DNA of 13,522 nt from Candidatus Aenigmatarchaeota archaeon (GCA_021161995.1 JAGGZO010000038.1:1-13522), one strand, 5' to 3'. Positions 7,472-12,518 are shown, numbered from the stretch's first letter. Translations and numbers: made by a program. The notes: generated by a model not told the origin, from the sequence alone.

Positions 7472-8644
7472 TCAAATATAGCTATATATTTTCATTCCCT
7501 TTATGTTGATTTTTTTCACTCTCCATGGAACATACTTCAAAACATACAGGAAAGCAGCTAGTTGGTAATGATTCTTTATCACCTTACTAGACACTCCAAG
7601 GTTTTGTACTTCTCTCAGCTCCTTAACATCCTCAGCGTGCAATTCATTGGAAGGATATCCTATTTTTCCGTTAACTATTTCCTCTAAGATCAAATTATTC
7701 TTAGTAAAGAATTCTTGGATGAAAAGTTTTCTTTTGCCTATCGTCTCGTCGCCAAATATAACGAATCCATAACCACCTTTTTCACCAAACTGCTTTATTC
7801 CAAATCTGACAAAAAACATCACACCTTTAGCTGTATAGGGTGGGTTCATCAAAAATCCCATTACATTGTCAGCAATTTTCTTGTTAGATCTTATATCAAC
7901 TCTCATAGTTTTTACTCTAGCATTTCTCTTCTTTGCTAAATTAGAAATGTATTCTAGCAGGGTTTCATCTATATCTATAACGGTAGATGAAAACTTTGGT
8001 GCTATCAGAGAAAGCATGATAGACATGAAGTCATCATCGCCAACAAACAAGAAACCATCGTAGAAGGGATATTTGTCTAATATTCTTTCTGCAACGTTTA
8101 TTGCACTATCAACACTTATTGGCATTTGATCGTAATTTGGGTTGTAAGAAAAATCTTTACCAGCTATTTTTTTAGTTAACTCACTAACAGGTTTCCTGAG
8201 TATTTTCTTAATGTTTTTCAAACCCAGTTTCCTTGCTATAATTTTTTCTATTTGCTCTCTTGTATACAACGGTAACAAATATTTTTTTAGTTCCTCGTCT
8301 AGCAAAATAGCCCTTCCGCTACTAGTAACTTTTACAATTTTTTTCTTGACAAGAAATGTTAGTATAGAGGCAAGATCCCATGATTCGTTATCTGTTTTCT
8401 CAATCAAATCGAAAACGTTCCTCCCAAATATTATTCTTCTTGTATAGCTCCAAAACTCTACAAAAGTGTACTTGGTATACATCTCAAAAAATTCAGCCCT
8501 TTGTTTATCTGTAATCTTTAGAGCTTCTGTACCAAACCATTCTTTAGAATCTTCGATATACTTCTTCTTTTGAAATTCGCAGAACTCCTTGTACAACTTT
8601 TCTAGCTTTTTGTATGTCATAACAACTATTTTCATGAAAACCAT
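7472..8644 (-). CDS. bpsA: Branched-chain polyamine synthase BpsA-like (DUF43 aminopropyltransferase)
   Basis: BpsA adds aminopropyl groups from decarboxylated S-adenosylmethionine to spermidine, making branched polyamines that protect nucleic acids at high temperature. The 390-aa protein has an N-terminal helical and winged-helix-like part (about 50-125) and a C-terminal Rossmann-type transferase domain. Family features are NYDQMPIS (Asp172-Gln173), the loop FVGDDDFMS (Asp203 to Asp205), VIDIDE (224-226, nucleotide-ribose binding), Asp250 in VDIR, and NPPYT at 267-271 (most relatives have DPPYT). Three in-frame ATG codons (8644, 8635, 8620) are possible starts; the longest is given, but residues 1-8 add little that looks conserved. 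The gene is divergent from the methionine aminopeptidase gene across 28 bp and probably cotranscribed with the rhomboid gene. Confidence 0.82.
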   Translation of the reverse strand: MVFMKIVVMTYKKLEKLYKEFCEFQKKKYIEDSKEWFGTEALKITDKQRAEFFEMYTKYTFVEFWSYTRRIIFGRNVFDLIEKTDNESWDLASILTFLVKKKIVKVTSSGRAILLDEELKKYLLPLYTREQIEKIIARKLGLKNIKKILRKPVSELTKKIAGKDFSYNPNYDQMPISVDSAINVAERILDKYPFYDGFLFVGDDDFMSIMLSLIAPKFSSTVIDIDETLLEYISNLAKKRNARVKTMRVDIRSNKKIADNVMGFLMNPPYTAKGVMFFVRFGIKQFGEKGGYGFVIFGDETIGKRKLFIQEFFTKNNLILEEIVNGKIGYPSNELHAEDVKELREVQNLGVSSKVIKNHYQLAAFLYVLKYVPWRVKKINIKGMKIYSYI

Positions 8645-8676
8645 TTATTCTTTCTAATCCTTATTGTGGTTTATGC
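8643..8676. promoter_or_regulatory. Compact divergent promoter between bpsA and map
   Basis: Only 28 bp separate the two start codons (8644 and 8673). ATTTATTC at 8643-8650 ends 22 bp before the map ATG on the plus strand. On the minus strand GCATAAAC (8676-8669) is 24 bp before the bpsA ATG at 8644 and overlaps the map start codon. Both mRNAs would thus be leaderless, with each TATA box inside or touching the opposite gene start. The boxes are weak matches, and a bpsA start at 8620 with a box at 8651-8644 would fit as well. Confidence 0.4.
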
Positions 8677-9572
8677 AGAGTTTGGATGAATATTTTGATG
8701 AATACAAAAAGATATATCCAAAGCTGAAAAACATCTGGAACGAGGTTAAAGAGTTCTCGGAGAAGCTTGTCGAAAAAGAGAGAGATCTTCTTGTGATCGC
8801 TGAAAAAATAGAAAAGAAAACAATCGAGTTAGGAGCTAAGCCTGCGTTCCCAGTGAATCTAAGTGTAAATGAAATAGCTGCCCATTTCACACCAGAGTCA
8901 GATGAACATGTAATGTTAAAGGAAGGTGATTTGCTAAAGGTCGATTTTGGCATCCATGTAGAGGGATACATATTCGATGGCGCATACACAGTATGTATTG
9001 GCAAATGCAACGAGGAAAAAATGAAATTGATAGAAGCTAGCAAAAAAGGCTTAGAAGAAGCACTTAAAGCGATTAAAAGCGGTGCTAAGGTAAGGGAAAT
9101 AGCGGAAGCTGTAGAAAGTATTGCTGAAAAATATGGGGTTAACCCAGTTAGAAATCTAGGAGGGCATGGATTGGGAAGATACATAGTTCATATGCCACCA
9201 ACATTGCTAAACGGCAGAAATGAAATAGAAGATGAATTGATATCTGGTATGCCAGTAGCCATGGAAGTATTCATGACTAATGGTGTCGGAGCGGTAAAAG
9301 ATTCTTTCCCTAGTAGAATATTCGAGTTGGAGGATATATCAGCAAAAAGAGCATTCAGGGATTTTCAAATTAGGAAGATGATAGATTATATAACTAAGGA
9401 TATCAAGACAATACCGTTTTGCAGAAGATGGCTTAGTAACTATCCTAGAATAAGAGTAGAATTCCTTATCACCAGAGGTATAGTAGCTGGATTGTTCAGA
9501 GAGCATCCCGTACTAAAAGAGCTCTCTGGCGGCCTAGTAGCCCAAACAGAAACAACACTAATAGTGGAGTAA
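8673..9572 (+). CDS. map: Methionine aminopeptidase, type II (archaeal)
   Basis: This dimetal enzyme removes the first methionine from nascent proteins. At 299 aa it is close to the usual archaeal length (about 295). All five metal ligands are present: Asp91, Asp102, His165 (in GGHGLGRY), Glu198 and Glu293 (in AQTETTL). The substrate-binding His71 lies in AFPVNLSVNEIAAHFTP and a second active-site His is at 173. The approximately 65-residue insert typical of type II enzymes follows Glu198. ATG 8673 is preferred to the TTG at 8664 because MQSLDEYFDEYKK begins the first helix and the TATA-like spacing fits. The gene diverges from bpsA. Immediately after its TAA stop begins the repeat-rich accessory region. 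Confidence 0.95.
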   Translation: MQSLDEYFDEYKKIYPKLKNIWNEVKEFSEKLVEKERDLLVIAEKIEKKTIELGAKPAFPVNLSVNEIAAHFTPESDEHVMLKEGDLLKVDFGIHVEGYIFDGAYTVCIGKCNEEKMKLIEASKKGLEEALKAIKSGAKVREIAEAVESIAEKYGVNPVRNLGGHGLGRYIVHMPPTLLNGRNEIEDELISGMPVAMEVFMTNGVGAVKDSFPSRIFELEDISAKRAFRDFQIRKMIDYITKDIKTIPFCRRWLSNYPRIRVEFLITRGIVAGLFREHPVLKELSGGLVAQTETTLIVE

Positions 9573-9614
9573 GTCTCACACATCAAGTGAGAGTTGTATT
9601 GTATGCAAACTCAC
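9571..9614. repeat. Two CTCAC boxes and a small hairpin after map
   Basis: AAGTCTCAC begins within the map stop codon (9571-9579), and a second CTCAC lies at 9610-9614, 35 bp further. This is the box and spacing of the large array at 11386-11862. TCTCAC (9574-9579) also pairs with GTGAGA (9587-9592) across a 7-nt loop. No T-tract follows, so it is not a typical terminator. The rest of the 218-bp gap contains no credible gene, only frames of 13 codons or fewer. Confidence 0.5.
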
Positions 9615-9755
9615 TAAACAGTAGAAACATAACATGACTGAAAATAACCCAAAATCGGTGAGAAACAGGAAATAGCAACCACATAGGTAATATCAAATGA
9701 ACAGTAGAGAAGTTAAATCAATAAATAGGTTCTAGGTAGTAAAAACTTTTATGTC

Positions 9756-9768
9756 CCATGTGGAGCAT
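9756..9768 (+). repeat. CCATGTGGAGCAT element before the 90-aa gene
   Basis: This 13-bp sequence recurs with one change (CCAGGTGGAGCAT) at 12474-12486, upstream of the 275-aa membrane protein gene. Both copies lie in the promoter region of the following gene, 22 and 40 bp before the start codon. It may be a shared operator of the accessory genes. Confidence 0.4.
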
Positions 9769-9790
9769 TTTTTAAGATTCATGTGAGATT

Positions 9791-10063
9791 ATGCGTAAAG
9801 ATTTAGCAGAAAACATAGCTAAGATATACAAATGTCTAGCTGAATCATCAGACTGGTTATGGATAAGAGAAATAGCTAGAAGAACTGGACTCAACCACAA
9901 AACAGTTTCTCGATTACTCGATAACTATTTTTCCCATTTCATAAACGAAAGACCCATGGAACAACCATTCAGAGTGAGACTTGTCAAACTAAAGGAAAAT
10001 GTTACGTTAGAAAACATCATGACATTAGCGGCTATAAAGGAGAAATTCAAGGAAATACTGTGA
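9791..10063 (+). CDS. Small winged-helix DNA-binding protein
   Basis: The 90-aa protein is probably a DNA-binding regulator. Residues 24-46 (from WIREIARRTGLNHKTVSRLL) form a clear helix-turn-helix, with REIARRTG as the first helix and HKTVSRLLDNY as the recognition helix. Residues 48-68 (HFINERPMEQPFRVRLVKL) would supply the beta wing, and the C-terminal 20 residues form another helix, possibly for dimerisation. No effector or catalytic domain is present. ATG 9791 is preceded by GTGAG (SD-like, 9784-9788) and by ACTTTTATG (about 9745-9753) as possible TATA box. It is the first of three plus-strand accessory genes surrounded by short repeats, so control of this locus is a reasonable inference. 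I do not recognise a named family. Confidence 0.7.
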   Translation: MRKDLAENIAKIYKCLAESSDWLWIREIARRTGLNHKTVSRLLDNYFSHFINERPMEQPFRVRLVKLKENVTLENIMTLAAIKEKFKEIL

Positions 10064-10066
10064 TTT

Positions 10067-10091
10067 AAGCGCTTTTAAGCGCTTATAATCG
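10067..10091. repeat. Two AAGCGCTT palindromes before the 162-aa gene
   Basis: AAGCGCTT occurs at 10067-10074 and 10077-10084, exactly 10 bp apart, so both face the same side of the helix. The 15-bp stretch AAGCGCTTATAATCG (10077-10091) recurs exactly at 10740-10754 before the 199-aa gene. It lies just after the stop of the 90-aa gene and about 60 bp before the next start. It is a likely operator or iteron for a protein of this locus. Confidence 0.65.
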
Positions 10092-10120
10092 GGCAATCAG
10101 TTAAGGATTTATTTCTAAAC

Positions 10121-10133
10121 GGTTATAAATATA
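10121..10133 (+). promoter_or_regulatory. TATA box of the 162-aa gene
   Basis: GGTTATAAATATA is a strong archaeal TATA match. It ends only 11 bp before the first ATG (10144) but 29 bp before the in-frame ATG at 10162. The usual spacing therefore favours 10162 (residue Met7) as the true start, with a very short leader. Confidence 0.55.
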
Positions 10134-10143
10134 TTACGTTACT

Positions 10144-10632
10144 ATGGACGAGAATATTGCAATGTTGTTCGGTGGAGGAGAAGTCTACAAAGCGATAATA
10201 GACAAGAAAGAGTTCTTGGAGTTTGCCAAGGCACATAAAAAAGATCTTGAAATCATAAAAGGGGATATAGAAAAGGATATTAAGAGACTAAAAGATGAAC
10301 TTAAAAGATACAGAAATCAGTTATACTACTATAGAAAAAGATTTAGCAAAACCCAGAAGCATGAATATGGAGCAAAAATAAAGATGTTGGAAGAGAAAGT
10401 GGAAAGTTATAGAGCCATGATAGAAGACGAGAAAAATCAATTAATGACCATAATAGAGAAACTAAAATACTTTGATGAAGAGCTTGAATATGTGATAGAA
10501 CATCAAGATGAAATAATATTCTACAGAGAAGAATATCCAGATGAGATAAACTACAGATACAAATGGGTTGGCAGTCATATAAAAAAGATGATTGAAGAAA
10601 GATTAAAGTCAGAAGAGAGGATATACTTCTAA
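10144..10632 (+). CDS. Coiled-coil protein of unknown function (162 aa)
   Basis: I do not recognise a family. Residues about 15-120 are rich in Lys and Glu with heptad-like hydrophobic spacing (IIKGDIEKDIKRLKDELKRY; MLEEKVESYRAMIEDEKNQL), so a long helical coiled coil is predicted. The remainder (EEYPDEINYRYKWVGSHIKK, then MIEERLKSEERIYF) is aromatic and charged and may be a small cap. There is no signal peptide, transmembrane segment or catalytic motif. It has its own TATA box and shares an AAGCGCTT-type element with the downstream 199-aa gene, so the two are probably co-regulated. The true start may be Met7 (10162). A structural or adaptor role in the locus is inference only. Confidence 0.65.
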   Translation: MDENIAMLFGGGEVYKAIIDKKEFLEFAKAHKKDLEIIKGDIEKDIKRLKDELKRYRNQLYYYRKRFSKTQKHEYGAKIKMLEEKVESYRAMIEDEKNQLMTIIEKLKYFDEELEYVIEHQDEIIFYREEYPDEINYRYKWVGSHIKKMIEERLKSEERIYF

Positions 10633-10640
10633 AAACGGTA

Positions 10641-10676
10641 ACTGGCTTACTTTTTTACGGGTACTGGCTTACTTTT
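10641..10676. repeat. Direct repeat ACTGGCTTACTTTT, two copies
   Basis: The 14-bp sequence occurs at 10641-10654 and 10663-10676, 22 bp apart, in the gap after the 162-aa gene. The second copy is part of ACGGGTACTGGCTTACT (10657-10673), whose exact reverse complement is at 12279-12295. The core CTTACTTT differs by one base from the CTCACTTT box. The T-runs could also terminate transcription of the 162-aa gene. Confidence 0.6.
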
Positions 10677-10730
10677 GTTTTTATTGTCTTGGTAACTGAA
10701 TCATCAAAATGAAAATGTTTTTGTGTCATC

Positions 10731-10762
10731 AACGCTTACAAGCGCTTATAATCGCTTAAATA
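10731..10762. repeat. Three degenerate 10-bp iterons overlapping the promoter of the 199-aa gene
   Basis: AACGCTTACA, AGCGCTTATA and ATCGCTTAAA follow head to tail at 10731, 10741 and 10751. They are one- and two-base variants of the AGCGCTTACA iteron found inside the downstream gene. CTTAAATA (10755-10762) in the last copy can serve as TATA box, ending 22 bp before ATG 10785. A protein bound here would block or recruit the transcription machinery, so autoregulation is likely if the 199-aa protein binds iterons. Confidence 0.65.
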
Positions 10763-10784
10763 GTTTTAAAGCCATTGATTATTT

Positions 10785-11384
10785 ATGGGATTGCTTAAAA
10801 AACTGGCTAAATTATTCAAAAAAGAAGAGAATATAGAACAACAAACAAAAGAAAATCTTACAGAAGAGGAAAAAATAAAAGAAGAATTTAAAGTTGGTGT
10901 TGCAACAGGCTATTTTCTTAGATCTTTAAAGGAGATAGAAAACATTCTTAACAGAATGGAAGCGACACAAGTAACAAAAGATTGGTTTTTGGCGAATTTT
11001 GAGGATAAAACACCCGAATTGATGAATACATTGCGTGAGACTAACGAAAAGTTAGAAGAAAGTTTCAAGAGGCTTGAAGAAAATGTAAAACGCATAGAAT
11101 CAATGCTTGAGCGCTTACAAGCGCTTACAAGCGCTTCGAGCAATGCTCGTGGTGATTACGAGCGCTTACAAGCGCTTACAAGCAGTGAGGAATTCACAGA
11201 AAAAGAGGCGAAAGCGCTTGAAATAATAATGGAAAGGGGTGAGATTGGCTATGAGGATCTTGCAAAAGAGTTAGAAGTCTCACTTTCCTACACAAGAGCC
11301 CTACTCTCAAAAATCGCTAGAAATAGACCAGATATAGTAAGATTTAAGCGAGAAGGTAAAGGCTGGGTGAAAATCATAAGATAG
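10785..11384 (+). CDS. Amphipathic-helix, coiled-coil, winged-helix protein (199 aa); candidate DNA-membrane tether
   Basis: I do not recognise a named family. Three parts are visible. Residues 1-13 (MGLLKKLAKLFKK) form a cationic amphipathic helix of the type that binds membranes. Residues about 42-112 are helical with heptad-like spacing (LRETNEKLEESFKRLEENVK), predicting a coiled coil. Residues about 137-199 form a winged helix: EKEAKALEIIMERGEI, then EDLAKELEVS, recognition helix SYTRALLSKIARN and wing FKREGKGWVKIIR. Between coil and winged helix the eight residues ERLQALTS occur twice (109-116, 126-133) because the DNA there is an iteron array. The build recalls membrane-linked chromosome factors such as Noc or RacA by architecture only. 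ATG 10785 fits the TATA-like box at 10755-10762. Binding to the iterons is inference. Confidence 0.72.
   Translation: MGLLKKLAKLFKKEENIEQQTKENLTEEEKIKEEFKVGVATGYFLRSLKEIENILNRMEATQVTKDWFLANFEDKTPELMNTLRETNEKLEESFKRLEENVKRIESMLERLQALTSASSNARGDYERLQALTSSEEFTEKEAKALEIIMERGEIGYEDLAKELEVSLSYTRALLSKIARNRPDIVRFKREGKGWVKIIR
11109..11183. repeat. AGCGCTTACA iterons inside the 199-aa gene
   Basis: Exact AGCGCTTACA copies lie at 11110, 11120, 11161 and 11171, with partial copies at 11130 and 11181. Together they make a 24-bp exact direct repeat (11109-11132 and 11160-11183) shifted by 51 bp, about five helical turns. Between the arms, CGAGCA-A-TGCTCG (11137-11149) is a perfect dyad. The 51-bp shift keeps the reading frame and duplicates eight residues of the protein. 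The strict 10-bp phase and the related copies in the promoter favour a protein-binding function over a simple coding duplication. Confidence 0.8.
11271..11286. repeat. TTAGAAGTCTCACTTT, coding copy of the box element
   Basis: This 16-bp sequence is repeated exactly at 11421-11436, 150 bp downstream and outside the gene. The coding copy encodes part of the winged-helix segment (LEVSL). It is the first CTCACTTT box in the region and has the same orientation as the array. Confidence 0.6.
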
Positions 11385-11569
11385 TCTCACTTTTGTTACT
11401 TTTAGGCAGTTCATTCACACTTAGAAGTCTCACTTTACCAAAAATAGCCTAAAATTAGCTAAAATCTCAATCTTTATCATCAAAAATACCCAAACTGGAT
11501 AATCTCACTTATCTTAAAAACCAATAAAATACTACTAAAAACAGCGAAAACTCTCACTTTTCAACAAAA

Positions 11570-11584
11570 GGCCTATTTTAGGCC
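11570..11584. repeat. Small hairpin GGCCTA-TTT-TAGGCC
   Basis: A perfect 6-bp stem with a 3-nt loop lies between the boxes at 11553 and 11590. It is one of three compact hairpins located within inter-box segments. Confidence 0.55.
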
Positions 11585-11604
11585 CGATCCTCACTTTCGA
11601 GAAG

Positions 11605-11618
11605 AGCTAAAAATAGCT
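11605..11618. repeat. Small hairpin AGCTA-AAAA-TAGCT
   Basis: A perfect 5-bp stem with a 4-nt loop lies between the boxes at 11590 and 11637. Confidence 0.45.
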
Positions 11619-11697
11619 ATATTACCATTACAAAACCTCACTTTACATATTTTGACATGAAAACAAAGCTTACATAGCCCAAATCCTCACTTTTCAG

Positions 11698-11712
11698 CTG
11701 TTTGCCAAACAG
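11698..11712. repeat. Small hairpin CTGTTT-GCC-AAACAG
   Basis: A perfect 6-bp stem with a 3-nt loop follows the box at 11686. Its size and loop length match the hairpin at 11570-11584. Confidence 0.5.
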
Positions 11713-11824
11713 ACTTATATATAGCCAGTCTGTCATTTACAAGTAGTTACTAGACTTTTACAACACTCACTTTCATGAAAAAACAATTATATCCACTCAT
11801 AAATAATTAATATATATGTAAAAA

Positions 11825-11920
11825 GTTACTATACAGTAATTACAAAAATTCAGAAAACTCACTCTAGTTTATATTCACACGATTATATATAATAAAGTAT
11901 AAGTGTTACTATAAGGTAAT
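11825..11920. repeat. Paired dyads GTTACTATAnnGTAAT
   Basis: GTTACTATACAGTAAT (11825-11840) and GTTACTATAAGGTAAT (11905-11920) agree in 14 of 16 bases and lie 80 bp apart. Each carries a short inverted repeat (TTACT with AGTAA in the first, TTAC with GTAA in the second). They are plausible binding sites for a dimeric protein, in a very AT-rich stretch that could also unwind easily. Confidence 0.5.
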
Positions 11921-12030
11921 GCTTCAATTCCTTAAAATTCTTTGAGAAACAGCCAAAATAACGCAAAATTTGAAATATATAGAAAAGTATACGAAAAATC
12001 CATTTTAACCGCTAAGTGAACACGCGTTTT

Positions 12031-12065
12031 CATTCAAAATCGAAACTACAAAACAGTTTTGAATG
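12031..12065. repeat. 9-bp inverted repeat CATTCAAAA / TTTTGAATG
   Basis: The arms at 12031-12039 and 12057-12065 are perfect, with a 17-nt spacer. The repeat lies 14 bp before the last CTCACTTT box (12079). It may form a hairpin in RNA or bind a dimer with widely spaced half sites. Confidence 0.5.
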
Positions 12066-12096
12066 GACCAAGCTAACTCTCACTTTCTAGCTAGCT

Positions 12097-12164
12097 AAAA
12101 GTGCCATATTTTGGCCAGAAAAGCCGGCTAAACGGCCTAAAAAAGCCGTTTTCAGAGCACTTTT
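12097..12164. repeat. Nested inverted repeats, candidate structured RNA
   Basis: AAAAGTGC (12097-12104) pairs with GCACTTTT (12157-12164) as an 8-bp outer stem. Inside it, AAACGGC (12130-12136) pairs with GCCGTTT (12145-12151) across 8 nt, and GGC (12113-12115) can pair with GCC (12123-12125). This gives a closed three-way-junction-like fold of 68 nt. It is strand-symmetric, so the direction is unknown. It matches no RNA family I can recognise. Confidence 0.45.
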
Positions 12165-12270
12165 CATTCACACCAAAATATATAATGAAGTGTAGGTTTC
12201 ATCTAAAAGAGATAAAACAGCTAGTAAAAACATTCACTCTAGTATACAGATCACCGGCTAAAAAACCACC

Positions 12271-12300
12271 ACTGGCCTAGTAAGCCAGTACCCGTTTTTT
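12271..12300 (+). terminator. Hairpin followed by T-tract
   Basis: ACTGGC (12271-12276) and GCCAGT (12284-12289) form a 6-bp stem with a 7-nt loop; ACCCG and six T residues (12295-12300) follow. This is a credible terminator for a transcript reading rightward through the intergenic region. If real, it implies such a transcript exists. The right arm is also part of the 17-bp inverted copy of 10657-10673. Confidence 0.45.
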
Positions 12301-12368
12301 CGCTGAATATCGGGAGTGAGAGGTGTGGGTTAGATTTGTCACTAGCTAGCAAAAACATGGCAAAACGA

Positions 12369-12380
12369 AAAACGCGTTTT
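12369..12380. repeat. 12-bp palindrome AAAACGCGTTTT
   Basis: A perfect palindrome. ACGCGTTTT also occurs at 12022-12030. It is a possible binding site for a dimeric protein. Confidence 0.45.
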
Positions 12381-12434
12381 AGCTAGGAAAAAAGCGGGTT
12401 TTAGGCTAGCTGGAAAGCTAGATTAGCTTTCCAG
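12381..12434. repeat. Competing hairpins upstream of the membrane protein gene
   Basis: CTGGAAAGCT (12410-12419) and AGCTTTCCAG (12425-12434) form a perfect 10-bp stem with a 5-nt loop, the strongest hairpin in the window. CTAGC (12406-12410) can instead pair with GCTAG (12417-12421), and AGCTAG (12381-12386) with CTAGCT (12406-12411). These pairings exclude one another. AGAAGTCTCAC (12433-12443), a copy of the box element, follows at once. Confidence 0.55.
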
Positions 12435-12473
12435 AAGTCTCACGGGGAAATAGCATGGAAAAGAGGGTAGAGC

Positions 12474-12486
12474 CCAGGTGGAGCAT
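12474..12486 (+). repeat. CCAGGTGGAGCAT element before the 275-aa gene
   Basis: This is the second copy (12 of 13 bases) of the element at 9756-9768. It lies about 22 bp before the TATA box of the membrane protein gene, where an activator would bind. Confidence 0.4.
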
Positions 12487-12506
12487 ATCAGGAATTTTGA
12501 TTATCT

Positions 12507-12518
12507 TATTTATATAAA
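12507..12518 (+). promoter_or_regulatory. TATA box of the 275-aa gene
   Basis: TATTTATATAAA is a strong TATA match. It ends only 8 bp before ATG 12527 but 26 bp before the in-frame ATG 12545 (Met7). The spacing seen at other genes here favours 12545 as the start of a leaderless mRNA. Confidence 0.55.

Larger units (their letters stand above)
11383..11870 (+). repeat. Array of CTCACTTT boxes, all in one orientation
   Basis: Exact CTCACTTT occurs at 11386, 11429, 11553, 11590, 11637, 11686 and 11766. Variants are at 11466 (CTCAATCT), 11504 (CTCACTTA), 11730 (CTGTCATT) and 11858 (CTCACTCT). One more exact copy is at 12079 and another in coding DNA at 11279. Spacings from 11386 to 11766 are 43, 37, 38, 49, 37, 47, 49, 44 and 36 bp, averaging about 42 bp. 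The bases before the box are often A or T ending in TCT, ACT or TC. The sequences between boxes are not alike, so this is neither a tandem duplication nor a standard CRISPR array. Confidence 0.75.

Noticed and set aside
8664..8672. TTG start for map
   Set aside because: It adds only three residues (MWF) and the ATG at 8673 fits both the homologues and the promoter spacing.
8654..9184. 176-aa minus-strand open frame inside map
   Set aside because: Serine- and phenylalanine-rich shadow of a well-conserved gene with all its metal ligands.
9574..9592. Intrinsic terminator of map
   Set aside because: The 6-bp hairpin has no T-tract after it; it is better listed with the CTCAC boxes.
11385..11870. 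Minus-strand AAAGTGAG boxes as a series of Shine-Dalgarno sites for tiny genes
   Set aside because: At the boxes I checked, no start codon opening a usable frame follows on the minus strand, and the spacing leaves room for only about 10 residues.
11385..11900. CRISPR array
   Set aside because: The repeated box is only 8 bp, the spacing varies from 36 to 49 bp or more, and no repeat of 24-37 bp or cas gene is present.
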